In this document: positions 17,747 to 26,373 of the stretch, in pieces
Numbering within the stretch: the first letter of the stretch is position 1
Layout of the letters: every line of letters begins with the position of its first letter
DNA from: Actinobacteria bacterium OV320
Lineage (GTDB): Bacteria; Actinomycetota; Actinomycetes; Streptomycetales; Streptomycetaceae
NCBI GenBank assembly: GCA_001298545.1
Contig: LJCX01000029.1
Coordinates: forward strand, 62,001-126,000
Reading direction: 5' to 3'
DNA: 64,000 nucleotides
The notes under the pieces: generated by a model
Seen by the model: only the letters and a program-made list of their open reading frames with translations
Told to the model about the DNA's origin: nothing
Databases searched by the model: none
Made by a program: the position numbers and the translations under genes

Positions 17747-18373
17747 TCAGAAACCCTGCGGCACCGGCCGTACGTACCGCTCCAGCCCCGCCGCGTCCCG
17801 CACCGGAGTGCAGCCGGCCGCCATGAGCCGCTGCGCCAGCTTCGCGCGCCGGGTCGTGTTGACCTTGAGGGAGCCCAGCATGAACAGCGGCATCAGCACG
17901 GCGAGGGGGAGCAGGACGGCGTACTTGCCGGTCAGTACCGCCATCAGCAGGAACAGCACCGCCGAGCCCCAGCCGATGCCCAGCAGCTGCTTGCGGTTGG
18001 CGGCCGCGCCGAGGGCGTCGTGGCGGATGAGCGCCGTGATCACGTCGATCTCCGGCTGCACCTCGGGGACCGGGGTGAGCGAGCCCAGGTACATGCCCGG
18101 CACCGGGCGGCCGGGGCCCGGGTCGGGGAAGGCCGCCGAGTTCGCGGCGGCCCGCTGCCGCGCCCAGGGGCTGGAGTCGCGCACCAGCTGGACGTGCATG
18201 ATGCGGTGTTTGCCGACCAGGCGCACGCTCTCGTACCGGAAGCCGTAGCACTCGGCGAGGTAGACGAGTGAGCCGAACGTCTCCAGCTCCGCGAAGGGGT
18301 GGACCAGCTCGATGTCGTTGCGCGTCGCGATCTGACGCATGAGGGCGGTGATGTGGCGGTCGGCGAGACTCAC
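17747..18373 (-). CDS. Membrane protein of unknown function
   Basis: 208-aa protein. About 130 soluble N-terminal residues (RHITALMRQIATRNDIEL, FGSLVYLAECYGFRY, HRIMHVQLVRDSSPWA) are followed by two closely spaced membrane helices near 140-175 (GSAVLFLLMAVLTG and AVLLPLAVLMPLFMLG) and a basic C-terminal tail. I do not recognise the family; the gene is compositionally normal for the genome. The start is ATG 18373. The divergent gene at 18483 is a class II aldolase, with 109 bp between them. Confidence 0.7.
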   Translation of the reverse strand: MSLADRHITALMRQIATRNDIELVHPFAELETFGSLVYLAECYGFRYESVRLVGKHRIMHVQLVRDSSPWARQRAAANSAAFPDPGPGRPVPGMYLGSLTPVPEVQPEIDVITALIRHDALGAAANRKQLLGIGWGSAVLFLLMAVLTGKYAVLLPLAVLMPLFMLGSLKVNTTRRAKLAQRLMAAGCTPVRDAAGLERYVRPVPQGF

Positions 18374-18482
18374 GGTGTGCTCCGAAGGTGACGGAAATCG
18401 TCATCTTTACATAACGGCTCTGCCCTTTTGCACTGACCGACGGTAACTTCCGCGTCGTAAAGCAACCAGTGCTGGAGGACCG

Positions 18483-19277
18483 ATGCACGGGCCCACGCCG
18501 CCTGCCCCCCTGCCCACCGACCGGCTTCAGTTCGCGATGCCGCCGATGCACGACTCGGTGGAGGACGAGCGCCGCCACCGCAAGGAACGCCTGGCGGGCG
18601 CGGTACGCATCTTCGGGCGGCTCGGCTTCGAGGACGGGGTCTCGGGGCACATCACCGCCCGCGACCCGGAGTTCGACGACTGCTTCTGGGTCAACCCGTT
18701 CGGGATGCCCTTCAAGCACGTCACCGTCGGCGACCTGGTGCTGGCCAACGCCGACGGACAGGTCGTCGAGGGCCGCTACCACGTCAACCAGGCCGCGTTC
18801 ACCGTGCACGCCCAGGTGCACGCCGCCCGCCCGGACGTCGTCGCCGTCGCCCACTGCCACTCGGTGCACGGCCGCGCCCTCGCCGCGCTCGGTGAGCTGC
18901 TCGACCCCATCACCCAGGAGAGCTGCGCGTTCTACGAGGACCACGCGCTCTACGACGCCTACACCGGCGTGGCCGTCGACGCGGAGGAAGGACGGCGGAT
19001 CGCGTCCGCGCTCGGCTCCCGCAAGGCGCTCGTGCTGCGCAACCACGGGCTGCTGACGGTCGGCGACTCGGTGGACGCGGCCGCCTGGTGGTTCCTGTCG
19101 ATGGAACGCTCCAGCCAGGTCCAGCTGACCGCGCGGGCGGCGGGCCGGCCCGTCCTGATCGACCACCGGGCGGCGGTCGCGACCAGGGAACAACTCGGCG
19201 GCGACCTCGTGGCGTGGATCAACTACCAGCCGCTGTGGCAGGACATCAGCCGGGGCGAGCCGGACCTGCTGAGCTGA
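18483..19277 (+). CDS. Class II aldolase/adducin-family protein
   Basis: 264-aa zinc-dependent aldolase-fold protein. The class II pattern is intact: GFEDGVSGHITARDP near the N-terminus, then the metal-site histidines in AFTVHAQVHAARPDVVAVAHCHS (about 100-122) and LVLRNHGLLTVG (about 182-193). Relatives include fuculose-phosphate aldolase, ribulose-phosphate epimerases and adducin-like proteins; this bacterial branch is usually unassigned. ATG 18483 follows CTGGAGGACCG, a good ribosome site. The gene stands alone and is followed by a tandem-repeat tract. Confidence 0.85.
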   Translation: MHGPTPPAPLPTDRLQFAMPPMHDSVEDERRHRKERLAGAVRIFGRLGFEDGVSGHITARDPEFDDCFWVNPFGMPFKHVTVGDLVLANADGQVVEGRYHVNQAAFTVHAQVHAARPDVVAVAHCHSVHGRALAALGELLDPITQESCAFYEDHALYDAYTGVAVDAEEGRRIASALGSRKALVLRNHGLLTVGDSVDAAAWWFLSMERSSQVQLTARAAGRPVLIDHRAAVATREQLGGDLVAWINYQPLWQDISRGEPDLLS

Positions 19278-19352
19278 GACCCGCCCCGGCGGTCGTGTCC
19301 GCAGCCCGGGTCCGCAGCCCGTGTCCACATGCCGTGCGCTGAATGGGGCCGG

Positions 19353-19442
19353 GTGCTGGACGGAGGCAGTGTGCTGGGCGGAGGCAGTGTGCCGGACGGT
19401 GGCCGCGAGCCGGACGGCGGCCGTGTGCCGGACGGTGGCCGT
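19353..19442. repeat. 18-bp tandem repeat (about 5 units)
   Basis: Five 18-bp units of the type GTGCCGGACGGTGGCCGT (units at 19353, 19371, 19389, 19407 and 19425) lie between the aldolase gene and the stop of the DUF4429 gene. They are non-coding on either strand as annotated. A likely slippage-generated tract. Confidence 0.75.
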
Positions 19443-19457
19443 GTGCCGGTGCGGGTT

Positions 19458-20393
19458 CTAGAAGCCGCGCAGGACGACCGCCTTCGTCCGGGCGAACTCC
19501 TCGTCCGTGAGCACCCCGTCCCGGTGCAGCTCGCCCAACTCGCGCAGTCGGCGCAGCAGGACGTCGTGGTGGTCGGACGGGGGCGGGACGGACGCCGCGA
19601 GTCCGCGCCCACGGGCCAGGCCTCCGTATTCGCGTACCTGCTCACGTTCCTGGTCGCGCTCGTGCTCCCGCTCCGTACCCGTGTGGCTGGAGGGGTGCGG
19701 GAGACGGGCGGTGACCGCGGTCGCGACCAGGGCCGTCAGCAGGTCGCGGCTCACGTTCCCCCACAGGTCCAGGGCGTACGGGTCCTTCTCGGCCGGCAGT
19801 TTCGAGAACACCGTCTCGCGGGTCACGAACCGCAGGAAGCCGTCCTCCAGGCCGGAGTTGGGCAGCCACTCGACCCGCACGACATCGCCGACGTTGATCA
19901 CACGCGGGCCCGTCGCCCGCTTCACCCGGTCCGAGGTGTCCGCCCAGTCGACCCGCACCTGGGTGCCGTCGAAGGAGACCGTGCCGTCGGAGGAGCGCAC
20001 GGAGACCGGAACCGGCGGACCCGGCAGGAGGTAGGCCTTGGTCGGCTCGCCCGGGACCTGGTCGAGGAGCAGCGCGTGCCGGATCTCCTCGGCGAGGTAC
20101 TCGGCGACCCCGGAACGGTCCACGTCCACGGTGAGCCGGTAGGGATCGGCACGGACGGGGAGCCGGCCGCCGGTCGCGTGCAGCAGCGGATCCGCCCCTT
20201 CGCGCAGCCGCATCCGCAGCCGCCCGCGCTTGCGTTCGGGCTCGTAGACGATCCCGGCGACCGCCTCCAGGGGCACGGTGATCTCCCCGTACGTCTGCCG
20301 GAACAGCGGTACGGAGCGGTGGAGTCCCGGGGTGATCCTGACCGATGTGCCGTCGAAGGCCCAGGTCCCGTCCCGCTGGATGATCTCGGCCAT
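19458..20393 (-). CDS. DUF4429 protein with C-terminal SHOCT domain
   Basis: 311-aa cytoplasmic protein. Two related beta-rich DUF4429 units make up the first about 230 residues: the openings WAFDGTSVRI and VSFDGTQVRV mark the repeat. A charged linker (EREHERDQEREQ) follows. The last 30 residues are a SHOCT motif (LLRRLRELGELHRDGVLTDEEF), a short helical module often placed at the end of multimeric or membrane-associated proteins. Molecular role unknown. ATG 20393 begins MAEIIQRDGTWAFDG. Confidence 0.85.
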   Translation of the reverse strand: MAEIIQRDGTWAFDGTSVRITPGLHRSVPLFRQTYGEITVPLEAVAGIVYEPERKRGRLRMRLREGADPLLHATGGRLPVRADPYRLTVDVDRSGVAEYLAEEIRHALLLDQVPGEPTKAYLLPGPPVPVSVRSSDGTVSFDGTQVRVDWADTSDRVKRATGPRVINVGDVVRVEWLPNSGLEDGFLRFVTRETVFSKLPAEKDPYALDLWGNVSRDLLTALVATAVTARLPHPSSHTGTEREHERDQEREQVREYGGLARGRGLAASVPPPSDHHDVLLRRLRELGELHRDGVLTDEEFARTKAVVLRGF

Positions 20394-20594
20394 ACGGAAA
20401 TTCTCGCAGTCGGGTCAACACGGCCCTGCCCGCTTCACCCGCGCTGACCAGACCTGCCGGGAACAAGGGGTGTGCCGTAGGGCACAATTCGCTGTCATTG
20501 CGGGGGAGTTGTTCACAGTGCGGCGGCCGGGATCCGGACAGGGTCCTTCGAGGGCCGCCATCCGATCGGGTCGTGGGGAAGGCGGGCGTCGGAC

Positions 20595-21884
20595 ATGGCG
20601 GTACAGGAGGCGAGACAGGGCACCGAGTCGAGCAGGGGGCCGGGCGCTCACGACGGGGGCTGCACCTGCGGCGACTGCCCGCACGGGGCCCGCGCGGGAC
20701 ACCGGCGAGCGGTGGCGGAGTTCCTGGTCCAGCGGGACGGGTTCGCGGCCGGGCACGGCCTGCCGGCCGCCGTCGCCCACTCCGTCTCGGCTTCCCGCCA
20801 GTGGGTGTCCGAGGAGCTCACCCAGTCCGCGGAACTCGTCGCCGAACGCGGCCGCGCCGAGGGCGAGGCCTGGCTGTCCCGCCTGTGGTTCCGCACGGCG
20901 GTCACCGTGTGGGTGTCGGTCGTGGCGCTGTTGCTGGTGCAGTCCCTGACCGCCATCGGCGCGGGCTGGACCGACGCCCGCACCGCCGGACTCCTCGCCG
21001 CGCTGGTCGTGGCCGGCGCGCTGACCGCCGCCTCCTGGTTCCACCGGGCGCGCGGTGGGGCCCTCGCCCCCGTGATCGGCGAGGACAACCGCCTCTCCAC
21101 CTCCCGCGCGGTCGCCGTCGGCTGGGTGCTGCTCGTGGCCTACGCGGTACTGGTCCTGGTGGGCCGGCTCGCCGCCGCCTCCGGCCACGCCGAACGCGAC
21201 GCGCTGCTCGCCGGGCTCGATCTCTCCCGCGGCGCCGGCGTGGTGACCGTCCTCGCCGTCGTCTGCGGGATCGCCGTGCTGGTGCGCCGGGTGGTCGGCC
21301 TGCGGGTCCTCGGCCAGCGGCTCCAGAAGGTCCGCGCCCACCGCCCCCGGGCCGCCGACCTGCTGACCGACGACGCCGGCCGCGGTACCTTCGCCGACAT
21401 CCAGTACGTCGTGATCTGCGCCGTCGCCCTGGCCTTCGCCGCGGTCCGGCTGGCCCGCCGCCCCGACCAGCTGCCCGACCTCCCCTGGGGCCTGGCGGTC
21501 GTGGTCCTGGTCTCGGCCGCGACCTACCTCGCCGGCAAGTACGCGGAGGGCGGCCGCCCCGTCATCCTCTCCGTCGTCCGCTCCCGCGAGGCCGGTGACC
21601 TCGACGCCCCGATCCGCACCGGCGACGACATCGAGATCCGCGGTGCCGGATTCGTCCCGCCCGGCGCCCAGACCGCCGACCGGCTCTCCCGCATGGTCGT
21701 CCGCATCGGCCCGGTGCATGTGCACGTCCCGCTCGTGCCGGTCACCGGTGGCTTCAGCAACCCCACCGACGCCGTCCTCACCGTCCCCGTCCCGGCGGAC
21801 GTGGAACCGGGCCGGTTGGACGTACAGGTCGTCACGGCCGCGGGTGCGGAGACCAACCGGTACGCCATCGACGTGACGGACTGA
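20595..21884 (+). CDS. Multi-pass membrane protein with beta-sandwich-like C-terminus
   Basis: 429-aa protein. The short N-terminus carries a Cys pair in CTCGDCPHG (a possible metal site) and a helical segment. Five or six membrane helices lie between about 100 and 310 (VTVWVSVVALLLVQSL, AVGWVLLVAYAVLVLV and VVTVLAVVCGIAVLV are clear). The last 100 residues are hydrophilic and look like an IPT/TIG-type sandwich (GDDIEIRGAGFVPPGAQ, VTVPVPADVEPGRLDVQVV). Function unknown. ATG 20595; 201 bp separate it from the divergent DUF4429 gene. Confidence 0.72.
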   Translation: MAVQEARQGTESSRGPGAHDGGCTCGDCPHGARAGHRRAVAEFLVQRDGFAAGHGLPAAVAHSVSASRQWVSEELTQSAELVAERGRAEGEAWLSRLWFRTAVTVWVSVVALLLVQSLTAIGAGWTDARTAGLLAALVVAGALTAASWFHRARGGALAPVIGEDNRLSTSRAVAVGWVLLVAYAVLVLVGRLAAASGHAERDALLAGLDLSRGAGVVTVLAVVCGIAVLVRRVVGLRVLGQRLQKVRAHRPRAADLLTDDAGRGTFADIQYVVICAVALAFAAVRLARRPDQLPDLPWGLAVVVLVSAATYLAGKYAEGGRPVILSVVRSREAGDLDAPIRTGDDIEIRGAGFVPPGAQTADRLSRMVVRIGPVHVHVPLVPVTGGFSNPTDAVLTVPVPADVEPGRLDVQVVTAAGAETNRYAIDVTD

Positions 21885-22000
21885 ACCGGACCGCACGGGA
21901 CCGGACGGGACCGGACCGGACGGGACCGGACGGCACCGGATCGGTGGGGTGGAGGGGGCCCCTCGGGCTCGGGTGGGCCGACGGGCCGGAGTGAATCGGT
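21885..22000. repeat. GC-rich short repeats downstream of the membrane protein gene
   Basis: Repeated GGGACCGGAC-type decamers (about 21890-21945) followed by GGG-CCC-rich inverted segments. Non-coding; may act as a terminator-like region, but no single clean hairpin with a T-tail is visible. Confidence 0.5.
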
Positions 22001-22117
22001 CGGGCGAAGTGAACCAGTGGTGCCGAGAGCTCGTGCAAACAGTTGAGCGCACCCCCCATTTCGTACGTATGGTCTGTTGAGGGGTCCCACACTCCGGGCG
22101 AGAGGCGGCTACGGGCG

Positions 22118-22654
22118 ATGACTCATGGCATGAGGACGTATACCTATCCCCCCTATCTCGACGGCGGCGGCCGCGACTGGCGGGACACCGCCACCCGGTA
22201 CGCCCTCCTTCCCTTGCGCATCTTCCTCGGCGTCACCTTCATCTACGCCGGCCTCGACAAACTCACCGACGGCGCCTTCCTGAAGGACAGCGGCGCCGGC
22301 TCGATCGGCGACACCATGCGCGCCGTCCGTGACTCCTCGGCCATCCCGGCCCTGGTCGACATGGCCCTGAAGAGCCCCGTCGGCTTCGGCTACGCGATGG
22401 CCTTCGGTGAACTCGCCGTCGGGATCGGCACCCTGCTGGGCGTCCTCACCCGGCTCGCCGCGCTCGGCGGCGCCCTGATCTCGCTCAGCCTGTGGCTGAC
22501 GGTGAGCTGGGCCTCGGACCCGTACTACTACGGCAACGACCTCGCCTACCTGATGGCCTGGCTGCCCCTGGTTCTCGCCGGCGCCCCCGTCCTCTCCCTC
22601 GACGCCGCCTGGCGCTCCAGGCGGCGCCAGCGAGCGGGAACCCGAGCCAGGTAG
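22118..22654 (+). CDS. DoxX-family membrane protein
   Basis: 178-aa four-helix membrane protein of the DoxX family. The diagnostic first helix is LLPLRIFLGVTFIYAGLDKL, followed by the FAMAFGELAVG-like second helix (GFGYAMAFGELAVGIGTLLG), ALGGALISLSLWLTVSW and a final LMAWLPLVLAGAPVLSLD helix. DoxX proteins are linked to thiosulfate:quinone oxidoreductase in archaea and to redox or thiol homeostasis in actinobacteria; the exact role here is open. ATG 22118 is chosen over the open frame upstream; ATG 22130 is an alternative. Confidence 0.85.
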   Translation: MTHGMRTYTYPPYLDGGGRDWRDTATRYALLPLRIFLGVTFIYAGLDKLTDGAFLKDSGAGSIGDTMRAVRDSSAIPALVDMALKSPVGFGYAMAFGELAVGIGTLLGVLTRLAALGGALISLSLWLTVSWASDPYYYGNDLAYLMAWLPLVLAGAPVLSLDAAWRSRRRQRAGTRAR

Positions 22655-22694
22655 GGCCTACGCCCGGACGGCCCCACCGACGCGTGGATCGTGC

Positions 22695-22876
22695 GGCCTG
22701 CCGGTCTACCCGGCCGGTCTGCCGGTCTGCCGGTCTGCCCGTTTGTCCCTCCGCCGGTCTGCCGGTCTGACCCGTCTGTCCCTCCGCCGGTCTGCCGGTC
22801 TGTCCCTCTCCCGGTGAGCCGGTGAGCCGGTCAGCCCGCCAGCCGGTCAGCCGGTCAGCCGGTCAGCCGGTCCGTC
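22695..22876. repeat. Short tandem repeat tract (CCGGTCTG / AGCCGGTC families)
   Basis: Two adjoining low-complexity tracts: CCGGTCTG-type octamers with interspersed TTTGTCCCTCC spacers, then AGCCGGTC-type octamers. They fill the convergent gap between the DoxX gene and the small membrane protein gene. No coding role seen. Confidence 0.75.
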
Positions 22877-22878
22877 GA

Positions 22879-23124
22879 TCAGGCGGCCGGGTCCGAGCCG
22901 GTCCCGGGTGGGGCGGTCCGGCGGGACGGGCCTCGTCGTCTGCGTATGCTCCTCGCCACGACGCCCGTCGCGCCCGCCAGACAGAGCCCGGCCGTGACGA
23001 CCGGGATCACCACGAACCACGGCGTCTCCCAGAGGCCGCCCGCGTCACCTGCGTAGATGACGCCCGCGAGGGTGAAGAAGGCGCCGGCGACCAGCCTGCC
23101 GGGCCGGAACTCATGACGCAGCAC
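22879..23124 (-). CDS. Small two-helix membrane protein
   Basis: 81-aa protein with two predicted membrane helices (LVAGAFFTLAGVIYAGD and PWFVVIPVVTAGLCLAGATGVV) and a basic C-terminal tail (ARSIRRRRG). The GTG start at 23124 overlaps the end of the upstream PspC/toastrack gene by 14 bases, so translation is probably coupled and the two proteins likely work in one membrane complex. No named family recognised. Confidence 0.7.
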   Translation of the reverse strand: MLRHEFRPGRLVAGAFFTLAGVIYAGDAGGLWETPWFVVIPVVTAGLCLAGATGVVARSIRRRRGPSRRTAPPGTGSDPAA

Positions 23125-24901
23125 GGGCCACCTCCGCCTGTCCCACGCCGACCTGGAGGTCGAGGTCGATGGTCCCGGCGTCCTTGGCGCCCGAGACCGG
23201 CGACAGGGTCACCTCCTTGTGCTTGCCCGGCTGCACATCCACATCCTTCTCGTCGTCGCCCGGCAGCTGGATGTCTCCCAGCCCCACGTCGATCCTCACG
23301 TTCACGGTCACGTCCGGCGGGACGATCACCCGCAGTCGGCCCGCCCCCACCTCGGCATTGGTGCTCACCGTCTGTCCCTTCGCGAGTTCCAGCCGGGACA
23401 GGTCCAGGGTGCCGTCCCCGGTGCCCAGGTCGTAGGCCGTCCGTACGTCCGCCACCGCGGCGGGCTGCCACACCGTGTCGATCCAGTGCGTCCCGATGTC
23501 CTTGGGCAGGACGGTCGTACCGGCCAGCAGAGCCGCCGTGACGATCGCCAGGAACACCGAGCCCGCTCCGGTCCGCCCCAGGAACGAGCTGACCGCGATA
23601 CCCACGCCGAGCACGATGAGCGCGGCCGCGAGCCCGGCCTGCAGGCTGGTGCCGAGCGGGTGGTCGTCCCAGGTGAGCCGCGTGACGAGGGCCGCCGCGC
23701 GCGCGGCGAGCAGGAAGAGCCAGCCACCGATCCAGCGCGGGCCGCGCGGTCCGGCGTACGGCCTGTGCAGGGTGCGTATGTCCTCGGGACGGCGTGTGTG
23801 GCCGACGAGGTCGACGTCGATGGTCTCCGTGATGTCCCGGGCCCGGGCGTCCCACGGGCCCCACAGATAGCCCGTGCCGCCGTCGTGGGTGCCGTCCTTG
23901 ACGATGGGGTCGCGCCACCAGGACGGGTAGGCGGAGGGGGCGGGCGGTGCCTGGGCCTCCGGCGGGGCGTCGGCCACGGCCTGCGCGGCCAGCGGGTCGG
24001 GGTCCGAGGCGTCCCGGTGCCGTGACCAGTAGCCGGCGCCCGCGAGGAGGAAGGAGACGACGACGGCGAAGGTCAGCACGCTGCCGTTGTTCAGCATCGA
24101 CAGAAACACCCCGCAGCCGACCAGCGCGAACAGCACGGCCGCGAGAGCCTGGCCGTCGACCCGGCCGGTCAGGAGCTTGCGCACCTCGTTCTGCTCGTCG
24201 TCGGAGTAGGGGACGAAGAGCCAGGCGAAGCCGTAGAAGATGAGGCCGATGCCGCCGGTCGCGGAGAGCACGGCGAGCGTGATCCGGAAGATCACCGGAT
24301 CCATGTCGCACTGCCGCCCGAGGCCCGCGCACACCCCGGCGAGCACCTTGTGCTCCCGGTCCCGCCGGAACCTGGGCGGAGGCCCGACTGCCTCGGCCGC
24401 TTGCGGTCCCCGGGGACCACCCGGTCCCAGGCCTCCGCCTGCCCCCTGGCTTGCACCCGGTCCCAGGCCTCCGCCCGACCCCTGGCCCCCGCCTGTCCCC
24501 TGGCCTCCCCCCGGTCCCTGGCCTCTCCCCGGCCCTCGGCCCGGGCCTTCTCCCGGCTCTTGGTTTCCGTCCGGCGAACCGTCGTCGGATTCCGTCCCGC
24601 CGTTGGTCGCCGCGCCGGTGCGGGCCGCCGCCGCGGCGGCGGTCGCGGCCTCGGTGGCCGCCTCGACCACTGTCCTGTCGTCGGCGTCCGTGCCCGCGCC
24701 GGTATTCGTGTCTGCGTCCGGGCCGGAGCCCTTCGACGGGCCGCCTCCCGCGCCCTCTCCCTGTTTCCCGTGCGCGCCCGCCCGCTCGTGCGCGCGAGGT
24801 TCCTCACCCGCGGCGCCCCGGGCGCCGGAGGACGGGGCGGCCGCGTCGGGCGCGGTGCCCCCGTCGGGCACGGCGTCCGCGGCGTGCTGGTGATCTGTCA
24901 T
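23111..24901 (-). CDS. PspC-domain membrane protein with LiaF-like C-terminal domain
   Basis: 596-aa protein. The first about 175 residues are hydrophilic and low-complexity, with a GPGRGPGRGQ-type Gly/Gln/Pro tract (about 118-165). A PspC domain follows (about 178-238: LAGVCAGLGRQCDMDPVIFRI, then FYGFAWLFVPY), further membrane helices, and a C-terminal all-beta region resembling the LiaF/toastrack-type repeats (LDLSRLELAKGQTV, VEVGAGRLRVIVPPDVTVNV-like strands). Such proteins are envelope-stress sensors or antagonists. It is divergent from a PspC-histidine kinase gene, so the four genes here probably form one signalling locus. ATG 24901; the Gly-rich tract is repetitive DNA. Confidence 0.85.
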   Translation of the reverse strand: MTDHQHAADAVPDGGTAPDAAAPSSGARGAAGEEPRAHERAGAHGKQGEGAGGGPSKGSGPDADTNTGAGTDADDRTVVEAATEAATAAAAAARTGAATNGGTESDDGSPDGNQEPGEGPGRGPGRGQGPGGGQGTGGGQGSGGGLGPGASQGAGGGLGPGGPRGPQAAEAVGPPPRFRRDREHKVLAGVCAGLGRQCDMDPVIFRITLAVLSATGGIGLIFYGFAWLFVPYSDDEQNEVRKLLTGRVDGQALAAVLFALVGCGVFLSMLNNGSVLTFAVVVSFLLAGAGYWSRHRDASDPDPLAAQAVADAPPEAQAPPAPSAYPSWWRDPIVKDGTHDGGTGYLWGPWDARARDITETIDVDLVGHTRRPEDIRTLHRPYAGPRGPRWIGGWLFLLAARAAALVTRLTWDDHPLGTSLQAGLAAALIVLGVGIAVSSFLGRTGAGSVFLAIVTAALLAGTTVLPKDIGTHWIDTVWQPAAVADVRTAYDLGTGDGTLDLSRLELAKGQTVSTNAEVGAGRLRVIVPPDVTVNVRIDVGLGDIQLPGDDEKDVDVQPGKHKEVTLSPVSGAKDAGTIDLDLQVGVGQAEVARAAS

Positions 24902-25080
24902 GAGTCCATGGTGGCGGGCGAGCCGCCCTCGCGGCAGTCGGAACGACCCTGGTCGGACCCTGATATCGCCCCTGATCCGGGGCGGGGGAGGCGTTCGACG
25001 GGCGAGGACCCCGGAGATCAGGGGAGTCTCGGGGGCGAACCCTGATGCCCGGGACCGGCGCCCGTGTGACCATCGTTGGC

Positions 25081-26373
25081 ATGCCGGAAGCCGCAACAGT
25101 GCCACTCGTCGAACCGCGGCCGCCGCGCAAGCTCTACCGCAGCAGTGACGGACGCTGGCTCGGGGGCGTGGCGCGGGGGCTCGCCGGGCATCTCGGGCTG
25201 CCCGTGGTGTGGGTGCGGCTCGTCTTCGCCGGCCTGTTCATGGCGGACGGTCTGGGCGCCCTGCTCTACGCGGCCTTCTGGTTCTTCGTGCCGCTCGGGG
25301 TCGGCGGGGTCGGCGGCCAGAAGCCCCCGGCGCTGGTCGGCACCGAGACCGCGCCCGACGGCCGTCGCAGGCTCGTCGCCCGTAAGCCGGACAAGGGGCA
25401 GATCGTCGCGCTGCTCCTCATGGTCGTCATCGCCATGGTCTTCGTGGGCAATGTGAATCTGGGCAGCGGCGCCAAGGCGTATCTGCTGCCCGCCGTCCTC
25501 GTCGGCGCGGGCGTCGCCCTCGTCTGGCGCCAGGCGGACAACGCGCGCCGGGCCCGCTGGGTCGAGGTCGGCCGCAGACGCCGTACGCTCACGCTCCTGC
25601 GGGCGGGCGCCGGCGTCCTGCTCGTCACGGCCGGCGTCTCCGGCATCTTCGTCCTCCAGGGCTCCGCCGCCCACCTCGGCTCCGTGCTCCAGGCGGCGCT
25701 CGCCGTCCTCGTCGGCATCACGCTCCTCGCCGGCCCCTACCTGGTCCGTATGACCCAGGACCTCTCCGAGGAGCGCCTGATGCGCATCCGGGCCCAGGAG
25801 CGCGCGGAGGTCGCCGCACACGTCCACGACTCGGTGCTGCACACTCTGACCCTGATCCAGCGCAACGCGGAGAACGCCGGGGAGGTGCGCCGCCTCGCCC
25901 GCGCCCAGGAGCGCGACCTGCGCACCTGGCTCTACAAACCCGAGGGCACCGGCAAGGAGGAGGCCGACGAGCCGACCACGGTCGCCGACGCGGTGCGGCG
26001 CAACGCCGCCGAGGTCGAGGACAAGCACGGCGTCCCCATCGAGGTCGTGGTCGTCGGCGACTGCCCGCTCGACGAACGGGTCGGGGCACAGATGCAGGCC
26101 GCGCGTGAGGCGATGGTGAACGCGGCCAAGTACGGTGGCGAGGGCGGCGCCGTGCAGGTCTACGCCGAAGTCGAGGGCGGGACGGTCTTCGTGTCCGTCC
26201 GGGACCGCGGACCCGGCTTCGACCTCGACTCGATACCCGCCGACCGCATGGGCGTCAGAGAATCGATCATCGGCCGCATGGAGCGCCACGGGGGCACGGC
26301 GCGACTGCGGGCCGTCCCGGACGGCGGCACGGAGGTCGAACTGGAGATGGAGAGGGCGGAGAAGACGTCATGA
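25081..26373 (+). CDS. PspC-fused sensor histidine kinase
   Basis: 430-aa membrane histidine kinase. The N-terminus is a PspC domain (about 18-75: WLGGVARGLAGHLGLPVVWV, FWFFVPLG), then three or four more membrane helices up to about 225. The dimerisation helix carries phospho-acceptor His249 (AAHVHDSVLHTL), the HisKA_3 arrangement of NarL/LiaS-type kinases. The ATPase domain has NAAKYG (N box) and DRGPGFD (G box). ATG 25081 is chosen; ATG 25045 is also in frame. It is coupled to the response-regulator gene by an ATGA overlap. Fusion of PspC to the kinase suggests direct sensing of membrane stress. Confidence 0.9.
   Translation: MPEAATVPLVEPRPPRKLYRSSDGRWLGGVARGLAGHLGLPVVWVRLVFAGLFMADGLGALLYAAFWFFVPLGVGGVGGQKPPALVGTETAPDGRRRLVARKPDKGQIVALLLMVVIAMVFVGNVNLGSGAKAYLLPAVLVGAGVALVWRQADNARRARWVEVGRRRRTLTLLRAGAGVLLVTAGVSGIFVLQGSAAHLGSVLQAALAVLVGITLLAGPYLVRMTQDLSEERLMRIRAQERAEVAAHVHDSVLHTLTLIQRNAENAGEVRRLARAQERDLRTWLYKPEGTGKEEADEPTTVADAVRRNAAEVEDKHGVPIEVVVVGDCPLDERVGAQMQAAREAMVNAAKYGGEGGAVQVYAEVEGGTVFVSVRDRGPGFDLDSIPADRMGVRESIIGRMERHGGTARLRAVPDGGTEVELEMERAEKTS

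Noticed and set aside
22695..22876. CRISPR-like array
   Set aside because: The repeats are 8-mers directly adjoining one another without unique spacers and there are no cas genes; it is simple-sequence DNA.
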